A stretch of DNA of 64,000 bases. It comes from Paenibacillus albus (GTDB lineage: Bacteria > Bacillota > Bacilli > Paenibacillales > Paenibacillaceae). The stretch lies in assembly GCF_003952225.1 (NCBI RefSeq), contig NZ_CP034437.1:2184501-2248500 (forward strand), read 5' to 3'. Shown piece after piece: positions 51,546-59,299 of this stretch; position 1 is the first letter of the stretch, and each line of letters opens with the position of its first letter. Under the pieces are notes generated by a model that was not told the origin of the DNA, ran no database searches, and saw only the letters and a program-made list of their open reading frames with translations. The translations under genes and the position numbers were made by a program.

Positions 51546-51582
51546 TATGGACATAAATTTTGGTAGAGAGGAGAGGAAAGAG

Positions 51583-51804
51583 ATGTTGGAAAGAATGCGT
51601 AAGTTCCCTACGGCGGCATACTTAACTGTCACAGGCTTCATGAGCGATTTGAAAAAAGATGAGCGCGGATTATCCGGCGTGGTTGTATCGGTGCTGTTAA
51701 TTCTCGTGGCCGTGCTTGCGATCGTTCTTATTTGGGGTTTATTAAAAGGTCAACTTCAAACATGGTGGGATAATATCACCGGCGAGAGCGAAAAGATCAA
51801 GTAA
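51583..51804 (+). CDS. Flp/pilin-like small membrane peptide
   Basis: A 73-residue protein. A basic/acidic leader ending KKDERGLSG is followed by one long hydrophobic helix (VVVSVLLILVAVLAIVLIWG) and a short charged tail. This is the layout of Flp-type prepilins and other class-III signal-peptide substrates, with cleavage expected after the Gly near the helix. It is probably the structural pilin or a related pseudopilin processed by the A24 peptidase encoded downstream. ATG 51583 has AGGAGAGGA; the in-frame ATG at 51547 lacks a site. Confidence 0.7.
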   Translation: MLERMRKFPTAAYLTVTGFMSDLKKDERGLSGVVVSVLLILVAVLAIVLIWGLLKGQLQTWWDNITGESEKIK

Positions 51805-51855
51805 ATGTAGTACTCATCATCTATCACAACAGATTATCGGAAAGGAGCGATAGCC

Positions 51856-52545
51856 TTGAAGGAAAATTTAAAGCGGCTTCGGCGTGACGAAAGTGGCGAC
51901 GCTGTCGTAGAGGCTACCATTCTCTTTCCGATTATCGTGTTGATTTTCTTTGCTTTAGTCATGCTGTCGGTCTATCTACCAACAAGAGCGATTCTGCAGC
52001 GCGCCACGCAGTACGCCGCTACGGCGATTGCGACGGAGCATAGCGATACTTGGCTCCGTTATGATGAAGCATCTATGCAATATCGGTGGAAAGAAGATCG
52101 AGGCGAGCTTGATAACGTCTATGAAGCCGCAGTGAAGTCTATATTGCCGAAAGCGAATGCGAATTCAGATCAAGCGGAGAAGATCGTGAAGAATACCGAG
52201 AACAGAGTTGTTCTCACTCCATCCGGGGGATACGGCGCTTATAATCGTGATTTGCAAGTTTCACTCCATGTCGTCAATTACGTCGTCTACAAAGAGATTG
52301 TTGTCACGGCTACGCGCAACATACATGTGCCGATTCATCTATCTATCATTCAATTTCCAGAGGAAATACCGATTACGGTCACGTCTACCGCTGTTGTTCA
52401 GAATGGCGATGAGTTCGTGCGCAACATGGATTTAGCAGTTGATTTCATTCAATATCTCGACGAGCGATATCAGATTTCGTCAAGCGATGCATTCAAGAAC
52501 TTTCAAAGCAACTTGGCTGCAGTTTTGAAACTTCTCAACATATAG
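51856..52545 (+). CDS. tadE: TadE-like pseudopilin
   Basis: A 229-residue protein with a short basic leader and DESGDAVVEATILFPIIVLIFFALVML, the TadE signature of an acidic/Gly cleavage region followed by a hydrophobic helix with Glu at position 5. The rest is an extracytoplasmic domain with a beta-rich core and a helical C-terminus. TadE-type pseudopilins are processed by TadV and needed for pilus assembly. TTG 51856 has AAAGGAG at ten bases. Confidence 0.8.
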   Translation: MKENLKRLRRDESGDAVVEATILFPIIVLIFFALVMLSVYLPTRAILQRATQYAATAIATEHSDTWLRYDEASMQYRWKEDRGELDNVYEAAVKSILPKANANSDQAEKIVKNTENRVVLTPSGGYGAYNRDLQVSLHVVNYVVYKEIVVTATRNIHVPIHLSIIQFPEEIPITVTSTAVVQNGDEFVRNMDLAVDFIQYLDERYQISSSDAFKNFQSNLAAVLKLLNI

Positions 52546-52555
52546 GGGACAAGCG

Positions 52556-55207
52556 ATGACACGATTTTGGAGAGACTGCAAAGGCGCGGTGACTGTATTC
52601 GTCACACTTCTGCTCATTCCTGCGGTACTGATTAGCGGTACAGCGGTTGATCTGGCACGCATATATACGGTTCGCAGCGTCGTTCAAGATGCAAACCAGC
52701 TTGCAGCGAACTCCGTTCTAGCAGGTTATGATGCGATGCTCCAGGACATTTACGGTCTGTATGGGTTTATGAAGGTTGATCCTGCTTTTGGGGATATGGT
52801 GGATGAATACATCCGTGTAGCTGTGCTTGGGGAAGGCTCGAATGCCAAGACCGAAGCTAAAGGGGGCGGAACGTTCCAACCGTTCCAGCTCTTCTATGGT
52901 TCTAAAGATATGACGTCGGAGGTTCGTGTTCCTCAGAATAAGAATCTTAATAACCCGGAAGTGCTCCGTAGGCAAATAGAAGAATACGCCAAGTTTCGTG
53001 CTCCTGTCATCATCGCTGAACGCATCTCTACTATTCTTGACAGCTTCAAGAAGGTTAAAGAAGATGCCGAGATTATCAAAGACAAGATGGACATAGACGA
53101 TAGGATTGAGGAAATAGAGAAGCAGTATCAAGCCATTTACAACAAAATCAATGAGATTAATGCGGGTTCATCTATGGGGAGCTCGGCGATTGCATCTATT
53201 AACACGTATTTAGGGCGGATTCAAGAGCAGATAAGCTTGCTTCTAAATACTAGAGATGATTGGATGAATGCCAACAAAGAACCCGAAAAAGCAGCGGATC
53301 TTGAGGCTAAGTATGATGACATCATGTCAAACATCAAATCACTAGTAAATGGTGGAACCGTTAAAGACGGGTGGATGAATGGCAATTTCAATGCCAGCGA
53401 GGAATGGGAGAGCGGCTACTGGACGGGTTCTCACAGGAGCGACGGCATCAAAGAGGCAATCGGTGATCAAACAAAGGCTTTGGAGGAGTTCAAGAAGAAG
53501 TTCGATGAGCTAGTCTCATTGTGTTCGGATGCGGACACGAAAAAGCAAGAATTATCGCAAAAAGTAAGTGATCTTGAAACGAAATTAAAGAGCGGGCGAG
53601 GCTCATCCGAGCTCAAAGCGGGTTTAACGACCCCTCCGAAAGATAAAAACGGTAAAACGCTTAAAGACAGCAAAGGTCAAAACATGCCATCCACGATTGA
53701 CAGATATAAGAAGTTGTTGGCATACAGCTTGAAACCAATGGCAGTAGAAATGAAAAAAGTTGATGGCACTTATATAGATAGTATTATTGCTACCCTGAGC
53801 AAAATCCAGTTTGGCAAGGTTTCAAACAATATTATAGGTGATCCGCATATTCAATTGGACAAATTGACGCAGCTATCCTCGGATTCGCGGTTTTCTATTA
53901 GCTTTTATGAGAATAGCATCGACGACAAGCATGCTCCCGGCGATTATTTATATCAGCTAGCGCAGGTGACGAATTACACCTATTCCGCTCCGAACGGGTT
54001 CAAGCGATTTGAAGACATCTCAACCAGTAATGCAAAATTCTACAAATTGCTTAATGAAATGTTCTCCAGTACGGGGGGCAATAACACTGCAAAGAAGAAG
54101 GCCAAATCCGCAATTACGACTTTAATGGCAAAGGTTCAGGATTTATTTCAAGGGTATGAGCTCAACCCAGAGGGGGCTTATAAATACAATCCCAAGCCTA
54201 ATAACAATAGCGCTGATACTTCTTTCGTAAGCGATGGGGATTGGGGTGAAGAAGGCGTCGGCAAGAGCAAAACGAAGGAAGCTCTTAATAGCGATATTAT
54301 AAGCAACGTAGGAGATATGGCATCTAACGCTGCGAATAAGATCCTTCTGCTTGTTTATGACACGGAGATGTTCTCTAACTATACGACAACTTCCACTCTG
54401 GTCAACTCGAGTGAGGGATCGCGCGAGGAGCCGGTGAAAACCATGTCCGGCATACCGTTAGGGGTCGACGTAAACTATTATTTTCAATCGGAGCAAGAAT
54501 ATCTGTTCCATGGGAATTTTAACGATGCGAAAGCTAATCTGGCCTCAGTGGCAGGCATGTTGTTTCTAGTCAGGTTTGTGTTTGACTATACAGCAGCATT
54601 TACCATTACGGAAGTAAACACAACGGTAAGCGAGATAGAAGCAGCAGTGGCATTTACGGGTCCGTTCGCGATTGTCATAGGCGAGGCTGCCCGCGTCGCA
54701 ATCGCAATGGCGGAGGCAACAATTGATGTCGGAAGATTGCGGAAAGGACATGCAGTTGCACTATGGAAAACCAATAGCAATTGGCAGTTCAAAGTCAGCG
54801 GGTTATTAAAAGCGGTCAAAGACTCAGCGCAAGATGCAGCGGCAGATCTGAAAGACGATTCCAGCAAGGATGACAAGCCGGGTTTACTTTATTCCGATTA
54901 TCTAAGGTTGTTTCTGCTTATGATCGACGGTGATGAGCTTGCAGATCGAACGGCAAGCTTGATTGCGCTCAACCTTACGAATAAGAAACAGCAAGTCGGA
55001 AGTGCGGGCAACAGAGCAGCTCGCGAGAAGAAGATGGCAGGCCTGACGCTTGAGAATATGGAAAAGTATCAAACCGACTTCCAGCTCACAACGACAGTGG
55101 ATATGCGGATGCTTTTCCTGTCGATGCCTTTCGCGCAGAGAGGCGTCAAGGGAGTTGTCCCTCCGAAGACAAAGGAAATTATCGTAACGGATTATAGGGG
55201 GTACTAA
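52556..55207 (+). CDS. Large TadG-like pilus-assembly protein
   Basis: An 883-residue protein. The N-terminus (KGAVTVFVTLLLIPAVLISGTAVDLARIYTVR) is the TadG/RcpC-like single helix with a small leader. Residues about 130-330 are predicted long coiled coils (many Glu/Lys/Asp, low hydrophobicity). A second hydrophobic region occurs at about 660-730 (MLFLVRFVFDYTAAFT ... AVAFTGPFAIVIGEAARVAIAMAEA). TadG-type proteins of Firmicutes are often this long. It sits 10 bp after tadE and probably spans the cell wall. Function beyond pilus assembly is inferred. Confidence 0.7.
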   Translation: MTRFWRDCKGAVTVFVTLLLIPAVLISGTAVDLARIYTVRSVVQDANQLAANSVLAGYDAMLQDIYGLYGFMKVDPAFGDMVDEYIRVAVLGEGSNAKTEAKGGGTFQPFQLFYGSKDMTSEVRVPQNKNLNNPEVLRRQIEEYAKFRAPVIIAERISTILDSFKKVKEDAEIIKDKMDIDDRIEEIEKQYQAIYNKINEINAGSSMGSSAIASINTYLGRIQEQISLLLNTRDDWMNANKEPEKAADLEAKYDDIMSNIKSLVNGGTVKDGWMNGNFNASEEWESGYWTGSHRSDGIKEAIGDQTKALEEFKKKFDELVSLCSDADTKKQELSQKVSDLETKLKSGRGSSELKAGLTTPPKDKNGKTLKDSKGQNMPSTIDRYKKLLAYSLKPMAVEMKKVDGTYIDSIIATLSKIQFGKVSNNIIGDPHIQLDKLTQLSSDSRFSISFYENSIDDKHAPGDYLYQLAQVTNYTYSAPNGFKRFEDISTSNAKFYKLLNEMFSSTGGNNTAKKKAKSAITTLMAKVQDLFQGYELNPEGAYKYNPKPNNNSADTSFVSDGDWGEEGVGKSKTKEALNSDIISNVGDMASNAANKILLLVYDTEMFSNYTTTSTLVNSSEGSREEPVKTMSGIPLGVDVNYYFQSEQEYLFHGNFNDAKANLASVAGMLFLVRFVFDYTAAFTITEVNTTVSEIEAAVAFTGPFAIVIGEAARVAIAMAEATIDVGRLRKGHAVALWKTNSNWQFKVSGLLKAVKDSAQDAAADLKDDSSKDDKPGLLYSDYLRLFLLMIDGDELADRTASLIALNLTNKKQQVGSAGNRAAREKKMAGLTLENMEKYQTDFQLTTTVDMRMLFLSMPFAQRGVKGVVPPKTKEIIVTDYRGY

Positions 55208-55210
55208 GTG

Positions 55211-55939
55211 ATGCGCCGAGATGAACGTGGGTACATCGTAATCGAAACGATCGGCGTGTTTATCCCCTTCCTGTTCTTAGTCTTGTCGATTCTTACGCTC
55301 GTGAATGTTGTCACCTTGCAAGCGCGTGTTCATTACGCGATTACGCAAGCCGCGCAAACTTTGTCCATGTACAGCTATGCAGCTGAAGTTACAGGAGCTG
55401 CGAAGCATCTGGTAAACCTCGACAGCGAAGCGAGCAAGGATAGAGATGGAGCCGACCAGTTCCAATCTAATATCAACGGATTCCTTGATGGCATACAGAA
55501 GTCACCACTCAGCAGCGACACCATGCAATACGGCCAAGCGGCTTACAACCAAGCTCACGGTTGGAGCGAAGATATGCTGAATGATCCTAAGAAAGCCATA
55601 CGGCTCATATCGAATTATGTGCTCAATGACGCTCGCGATAAGTTGACTAGTGAATGGATACGCCCGATGGTCGAACGTTATTTGCGCAACGGCGATTTAA
55701 GCGGTGACGAATATTTAAAGAGTGTTCATGTTATTGGCGGGCCTGGCGACAAGCTTGATTTTACAGCTAATAACAATACCAAGATTCTAGATCAGGATGG
55801 AAATATAAAAATTACCGTCCAATACAAAATCGACTACACGTTCGGCGCGTTGCCTTTGCCGTTTGACGGTTTAAGCGTCACGCAGAGCGTAAAGACAAAA
55901 GCCTGGCTGAATGGCAGCGGAAAAGGGTATTTCGAATGA
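55211..55939 (+). CDS. TadE/TadF-like pseudopilin
   Basis: A 242-residue protein beginning RRDERGYIVIETIGVFIPFLFLVLSILTLVN. It has the same Gly/Glu-helix layout as the upstream TadE. The remainder is an extracytoplasmic alpha/beta domain ending in a beta-rich region (GNIKITVQYKIDYTFG). ATG 55211 is nine bases after GGGGG; the GTG at 55208 is also in frame. It overlaps the peptidase gene by four bases (ATGA), indicating translational coupling. Confidence 0.78.
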   Translation: MRRDERGYIVIETIGVFIPFLFLVLSILTLVNVVTLQARVHYAITQAAQTLSMYSYAAEVTGAAKHLVNLDSEASKDRDGADQFQSNINGFLDGIQKSPLSSDTMQYGQAAYNQAHGWSEDMLNDPKKAIRLISNYVLNDARDKLTSEWIRPMVERYLRNGDLSGDEYLKSVHVIGGPGDKLDFTANNNTKILDQDGNIKITVQYKIDYTFGALPLPFDGLSVTQSVKTKAWLNGSGKGYFE

Positions 55940-56481
55940 ACATACAACGAATGAAACCGGTACTCCCTTATGTCGGATTACCTGTAATCGTCATTGCGCT
56001 CTTGTTAGTCAGAGGCACAGGGAGTGAGCTGGTCACGCTTCTCGAGCTTATGGTGCTGTCGATATTCGGATACCTAGCAACCGTCAATGACATAAGAGAG
56101 AAGCGCATACCGAATACGCTCGTGCTAGCTATGTTTGGCGCATGGGTTGTGATCGCTGTTCCGCAGTTGTTCTACGACACGACGGCTGCATTGACCTTAT
56201 TGCTGAACGCCATCATTGGGTTCGTTGTAGCGGGAATGCTATTCCTGATGGTATATCTCTTAAGCCGCAAAGGTATGGGCGGTGGCGACGTTAAGTTTAT
56301 GGCGGTTGCAGGATTGTACCTCGGTTTCCAATTGGTTCTTCCCGCAATTCTTTACGGAGCGGTGTTATCGGCTTTGACGGCTATCCTACTGATACTGACC
56401 AAGAGAATGGGGCGTAAAGATGCGATTCCGCTGGCACCGTTTCTGTACGCCGGTATTTTACTAACCATTTTCTTTATCTAG
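55936..56481 (+). CDS. tadV: A24-family prepilin peptidase (TadV/CpaA-like)
   Basis: A 181-residue membrane protein with about six helices. The two catalytic Asp of the type IV prepilin peptidase family are in ATVNDIREKRIPN and MGGGDVKFM (the GxGD motif). It lacks the N-terminal methylase domain, as TadV/CpaA peptidases do. It should cleave the leaders of the Flp-like and TadE/G-like proteins encoded just upstream. Translationally coupled to the previous gene. Confidence 0.93.
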   Translation: MNIQRMKPVLPYVGLPVIVIALLLVRGTGSELVTLLELMVLSIFGYLATVNDIREKRIPNTLVLAMFGAWVVIAVPQLFYDTTAALTLLLNAIIGFVVAGMLFLMVYLLSRKGMGGGDVKFMAVAGLYLGFQLVLPAILYGAVLSALTAILLILTKRMGRKDAIPLAPFLYAGILLTIFFI

Positions 56482-56495
56482 GGGGGACAAGCACC

Positions 56496-57809
56496 ATGAA
56501 GAAGACAAGCCGGATATTGCTTGGAATCGGTTTCTTCGCGTTATTGCTCATATCGTGGATTGTCGCTGCAAGCGCGAAATCGCCTGCTCATAAGCAAGCC
56601 GATCTCATTACTGAGGCGGACGCAATGCTTGCGGATAAAATCTATGTGCGAGCGATGCCATTGCTCGAAGAAGCGGCGGGGTATAAAGCATCGCACACGG
56701 AAGAAGCGGAGACGTTATTGAAGCGTGTCTATCTTCAGCTAATCGACCAGAGCGGAATGAAGAACAAGTATACCGCACTCTTGGACAAGCAGATGAACCG
56801 TGCGGATGCAAGGGCGGATGTGTTCCAAGAAGCTGCGAACTACTATATCCGTTTGAATAAATTGGGTGATGCGCTCGGCGTGTTGAAGAGCGGCATTGCC
56901 AAATTGAAAGATAAGAGTCTTATAGATCTCTACGAAGCGAAACGGTATGCCTATCAAGTGAATCAAACGAGTTACGAGAATGTCACCATGATTGCCAATG
57001 ACATGATTCAGGTTTCTGAAGGCGGTCTATGGTGCTTGGCGAATTCGGACGGTTCCTTGGTTATTCCTTGCGAATACGACAAAGTAAGCAATTACAGCAA
57101 TTCGCGGGCGATTGTGAAGAAGGGCAACGATACTTATGCAGTGGATATGAACAATAACCGCATCGCCGTACTGCATGAAGCTGCAACCGATATCGGCAAC
57201 TATGCGAATGATCGGATCGGTATCCGAACAAGCCGCGGCTGGCAACGGGCTACTGGCGATCTAGCTGTCGGAAGTATGGCTTTCGAGGATATTGGCATGT
57301 ATTCGGACGGTTATGCGGCGGCAAAGCAGAGCGGCAAATGGGGTGTTGTAGATATAGCATCAAAGTGGCTTATTCCCGCTGAGTATACGGACATCATTCG
57401 CGATGAGCTCGGCAGCTGTTATGCGCAAGGAGCGGTGTTCGCGGTGAAGGAAGGCAAGGCGCATTTGCTCGTGGACGGCAAAGACACGGGTAAAGTCTAT
57501 GAAGATGCGAGGCCTTTCACGAATGATGGATGGGCGGCGGCCCGACAAAACGGCAAGTGGGGATTTATCGACACGTCGGGTACGTTTAAGATTGAGCCGC
57601 AATTTGATGATGCGCTGTCTTTCAGCGGGCACTTGGCAGCAGTCAAGCAGGGGGAAGTATGGGGCTATGTCGCTCTGACAGGCAAGATTGCGATCGAGCC
57701 GCAATTTATGCAAGCGAAGTCGTTCTCTAATGGTAATGCGCCTGTATTGACCGATCAGGGCTACCAATTCATCTCATTAGTAGAATACGAGAGAGGTGTG
57801 GAACTATGA
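56496..57809 (+). CDS. TPR-like / WG-repeat surface protein
   Basis: A 437-residue protein. An N-terminal signal anchor (LLGIGFFALLLISWIVAASA) is followed by an alpha-helical TPR-like region (about 35-170). At least five WG-type beta repeats follow, such as KQSGKWGVVDIASKWLIPAEY, ARQNGKWGFIDTSGTFKIEP and KQGEVWGYVALTGKIAIEPQ. WG repeats are protein-protein interaction modules found in secreted and surface proteins. Anchored outside the membrane, it could scaffold the pilus apparatus. It overlaps the next gene by four bases. Confidence 0.8.
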   Translation: MKKTSRILLGIGFFALLLISWIVAASAKSPAHKQADLITEADAMLADKIYVRAMPLLEEAAGYKASHTEEAETLLKRVYLQLIDQSGMKNKYTALLDKQMNRADARADVFQEAANYYIRLNKLGDALGVLKSGIAKLKDKSLIDLYEAKRYAYQVNQTSYENVTMIANDMIQVSEGGLWCLANSDGSLVIPCEYDKVSNYSNSRAIVKKGNDTYAVDMNNNRIAVLHEAATDIGNYANDRIGIRTSRGWQRATGDLAVGSMAFEDIGMYSDGYAAAKQSGKWGVVDIASKWLIPAEYTDIIRDELGSCYAQGAVFAVKEGKAHLLVDGKDTGKVYEDARPFTNDGWAAARQNGKWGFIDTSGTFKIEPQFDDALSFSGHLAAVKQGEVWGYVALTGKIAIEPQFMQAKSFSNGNAPVLTDQGYQFISLVEYERGVEL

Positions 57810-59146
57810 CCATGAGCTATCAAATTCAGAGCAAAAGCGATCTCTCAACAGGAGCGTCATTGATTGTCCGCATACCCGAGTCTGAGCTAGACAAGAAAGC
57901 TTTATATACGATAATGGCCGATACACCGGATTTTGTACTGCCATTCCACTTCAAGAACGTGGATGGTGAAGTGGAGTTCACCTACATAATTGGAGCACGG
58001 AATAAACTGCAATACGCTTACGGGACCCGCAATTCGAAAGAATATGCGGCATTGTGGTCGAGTGTTCTAAGTCCTTTGCTAGAGTGCAGCGATTGGTTTA
58101 TGAATCCGACCTCATTCGTGCTGAATACCGACTATCTGTACTATGACAAGGCTAGCGGGACAATCAGCTATGTATATATTCCCTCTATTCGCGAATGCTC
58201 GGATAACGACACATTGAATCAGATGGCAACCGAGCTTGCGCAGAAGTGCCCTACCGATAACTCTGAATTGGAAATCAAGGCGCTGCGAGCGATTATGCAA
58301 GGCTTCAATCCGAAGCGATTTCTGCAAATGCTGAAGACCTATCAGAAGCCGCAATTATCCGAGAACGCAGCTTCGTTGGATAGGAATGTTCAGTCGCATG
58401 AGGATAGATTGCCTAAAGAATCTGTGCCTTTTAATCCACAGCTGCAACCTCAGCCACAGCCACAGCCACAACAAGAGCCACAGCCAATCAGCGGATCTGC
58501 GGATGACATTGTAATCAACCTGAACGGCGCTAAAGACAAAGAGAAGAAGAGGGGCAGCGGTCTATTCGGCGGAATTACCGGTAAAAAACAGGCAGCGGAA
58601 CAAGCGAGCGAACCTCCGAAGATGAAGGGAAGCGGGCTGTTCGGGAAGAAGAAAGCAGCGCCACAGCCTATGTTTATGGGAGCTGCCGCCGATCAACAGC
58701 CGACTCCGGCTCAGAGGCATCAGGCTGCCCCGCCTGTTATTCAGCATTTTGATGACGTGGGCGACGAGATGACGCAACTAGAGGGAGACGGTTTAACGCA
58801 ATTAGCCGAAGCTAACGTGAAATTCCGCTTTGTCGGTCATGCGTCACTGCCGCCTGAAATCATCATCAGTGGCAGTATAGACAGTCCGTTTGTTATCGGT
58901 CGCTTCGATATTTCCGTTGGAAGAAAGCAGGCGGACTTTGAATTCGATAAATCGACAAAGTCGATTAGCCGTCGTCACGCAGCGGTAGAACGTTCTGCAA
59001 TCGGATATTCCATCGTTGATTTATCGTCAAGCGCGGGTACGTTTGTCAACGGGCAACGGCTTACTCCTAACGTGCCGCATGAGCTCACTTTCGGTTCTCG
59101 CGTGTCATTCGGCACATCGGGAGCGGACTATGTGTTCGAGAGGTAA
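57806..59146 (+). CDS. DUF6382 - FHA domain protein
   Basis: A 446-residue protein. Residues 1-190 are a DUF6382-like domain (YVYIPSIRE, TELAQKCP). A disordered linker (about 200-300) has a Pro-Gln run and two copies of a GSGLFG motif. The C-terminal FHA domain (about 350-446) shows FVIGRFDISVGRKQADFEF, SISRRHAAVER and GTFVNGQRL, matching the phospho-threonine-binding residues G-R, S-x-x-H and N-G. It should recognise targets phosphorylated by the kinase two genes downstream. It probably recruits or assembles the Tad machinery. Confidence 0.85.
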   Translation: MTMSYQIQSKSDLSTGASLIVRIPESELDKKALYTIMADTPDFVLPFHFKNVDGEVEFTYIIGARNKLQYAYGTRNSKEYAALWSSVLSPLLECSDWFMNPTSFVLNTDYLYYDKASGTISYVYIPSIRECSDNDTLNQMATELAQKCPTDNSELEIKALRAIMQGFNPKRFLQMLKTYQKPQLSENAASLDRNVQSHEDRLPKESVPFNPQLQPQPQPQPQQEPQPISGSADDIVINLNGAKDKEKKRGSGLFGGITGKKQAAEQASEPPKMKGSGLFGKKKAAPQPMFMGAAADQQPTPAQRHQAAPPVIQHFDDVGDEMTQLEGDGLTQLAEANVKFRFVGHASLPPEIIISGSIDSPFVIGRFDISVGRKQADFEFDKSTKSISRRHAAVERSAIGYSIVDLSSSAGTFVNGQRLTPNVPHELTFGSRVSFGTSGADYVFER

Positions 59147-59149
59147 TCC

Positions 59150-59299
59150 ATGATGACTAACGAGCATGTGTTTTACGGCGGTTTGATCGTTGCAGGAGTT
59201 GCGCTGATGGCAGGACTATTCGCAACAGTTGTGCTTATTTTTAGTTGGAAGATGCTGTCCGCAAAGCTGGATGCTGAATACGGCAAGAAACGGAAGTGA
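59150..59299 (+). CDS. Small single-pass membrane protein of the Tad operon
   Basis: A 49-residue ORF (ATG 59150) fills the gap between the FHA protein and the kinase exactly. It starts 3 bases after the FHA stop and its TGA overlaps the kinase GTG by four bases (GTGA). One hydrophobic helix (YGGLIVAGVALMAGLFATVV) is followed by a Trp/Lys-rich juxtamembrane part and a basic tail. It is probably a small partner or assembly factor of the kinase or pilus. No family recognised; the tight packing on both sides makes it credible. Confidence 0.65.
   Translation: MMTNEHVFYGGLIVAGVALMAGLFATVVLIFSWKMLSAKLDAEYGKKRK

Noticed and set aside
54586..54876. Minus-strand 96-codon hydrophobic frame within the TadG-like gene
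   Set aside because: Arises from the complementary strand of an Ala/Val-rich coding segment; no SD.
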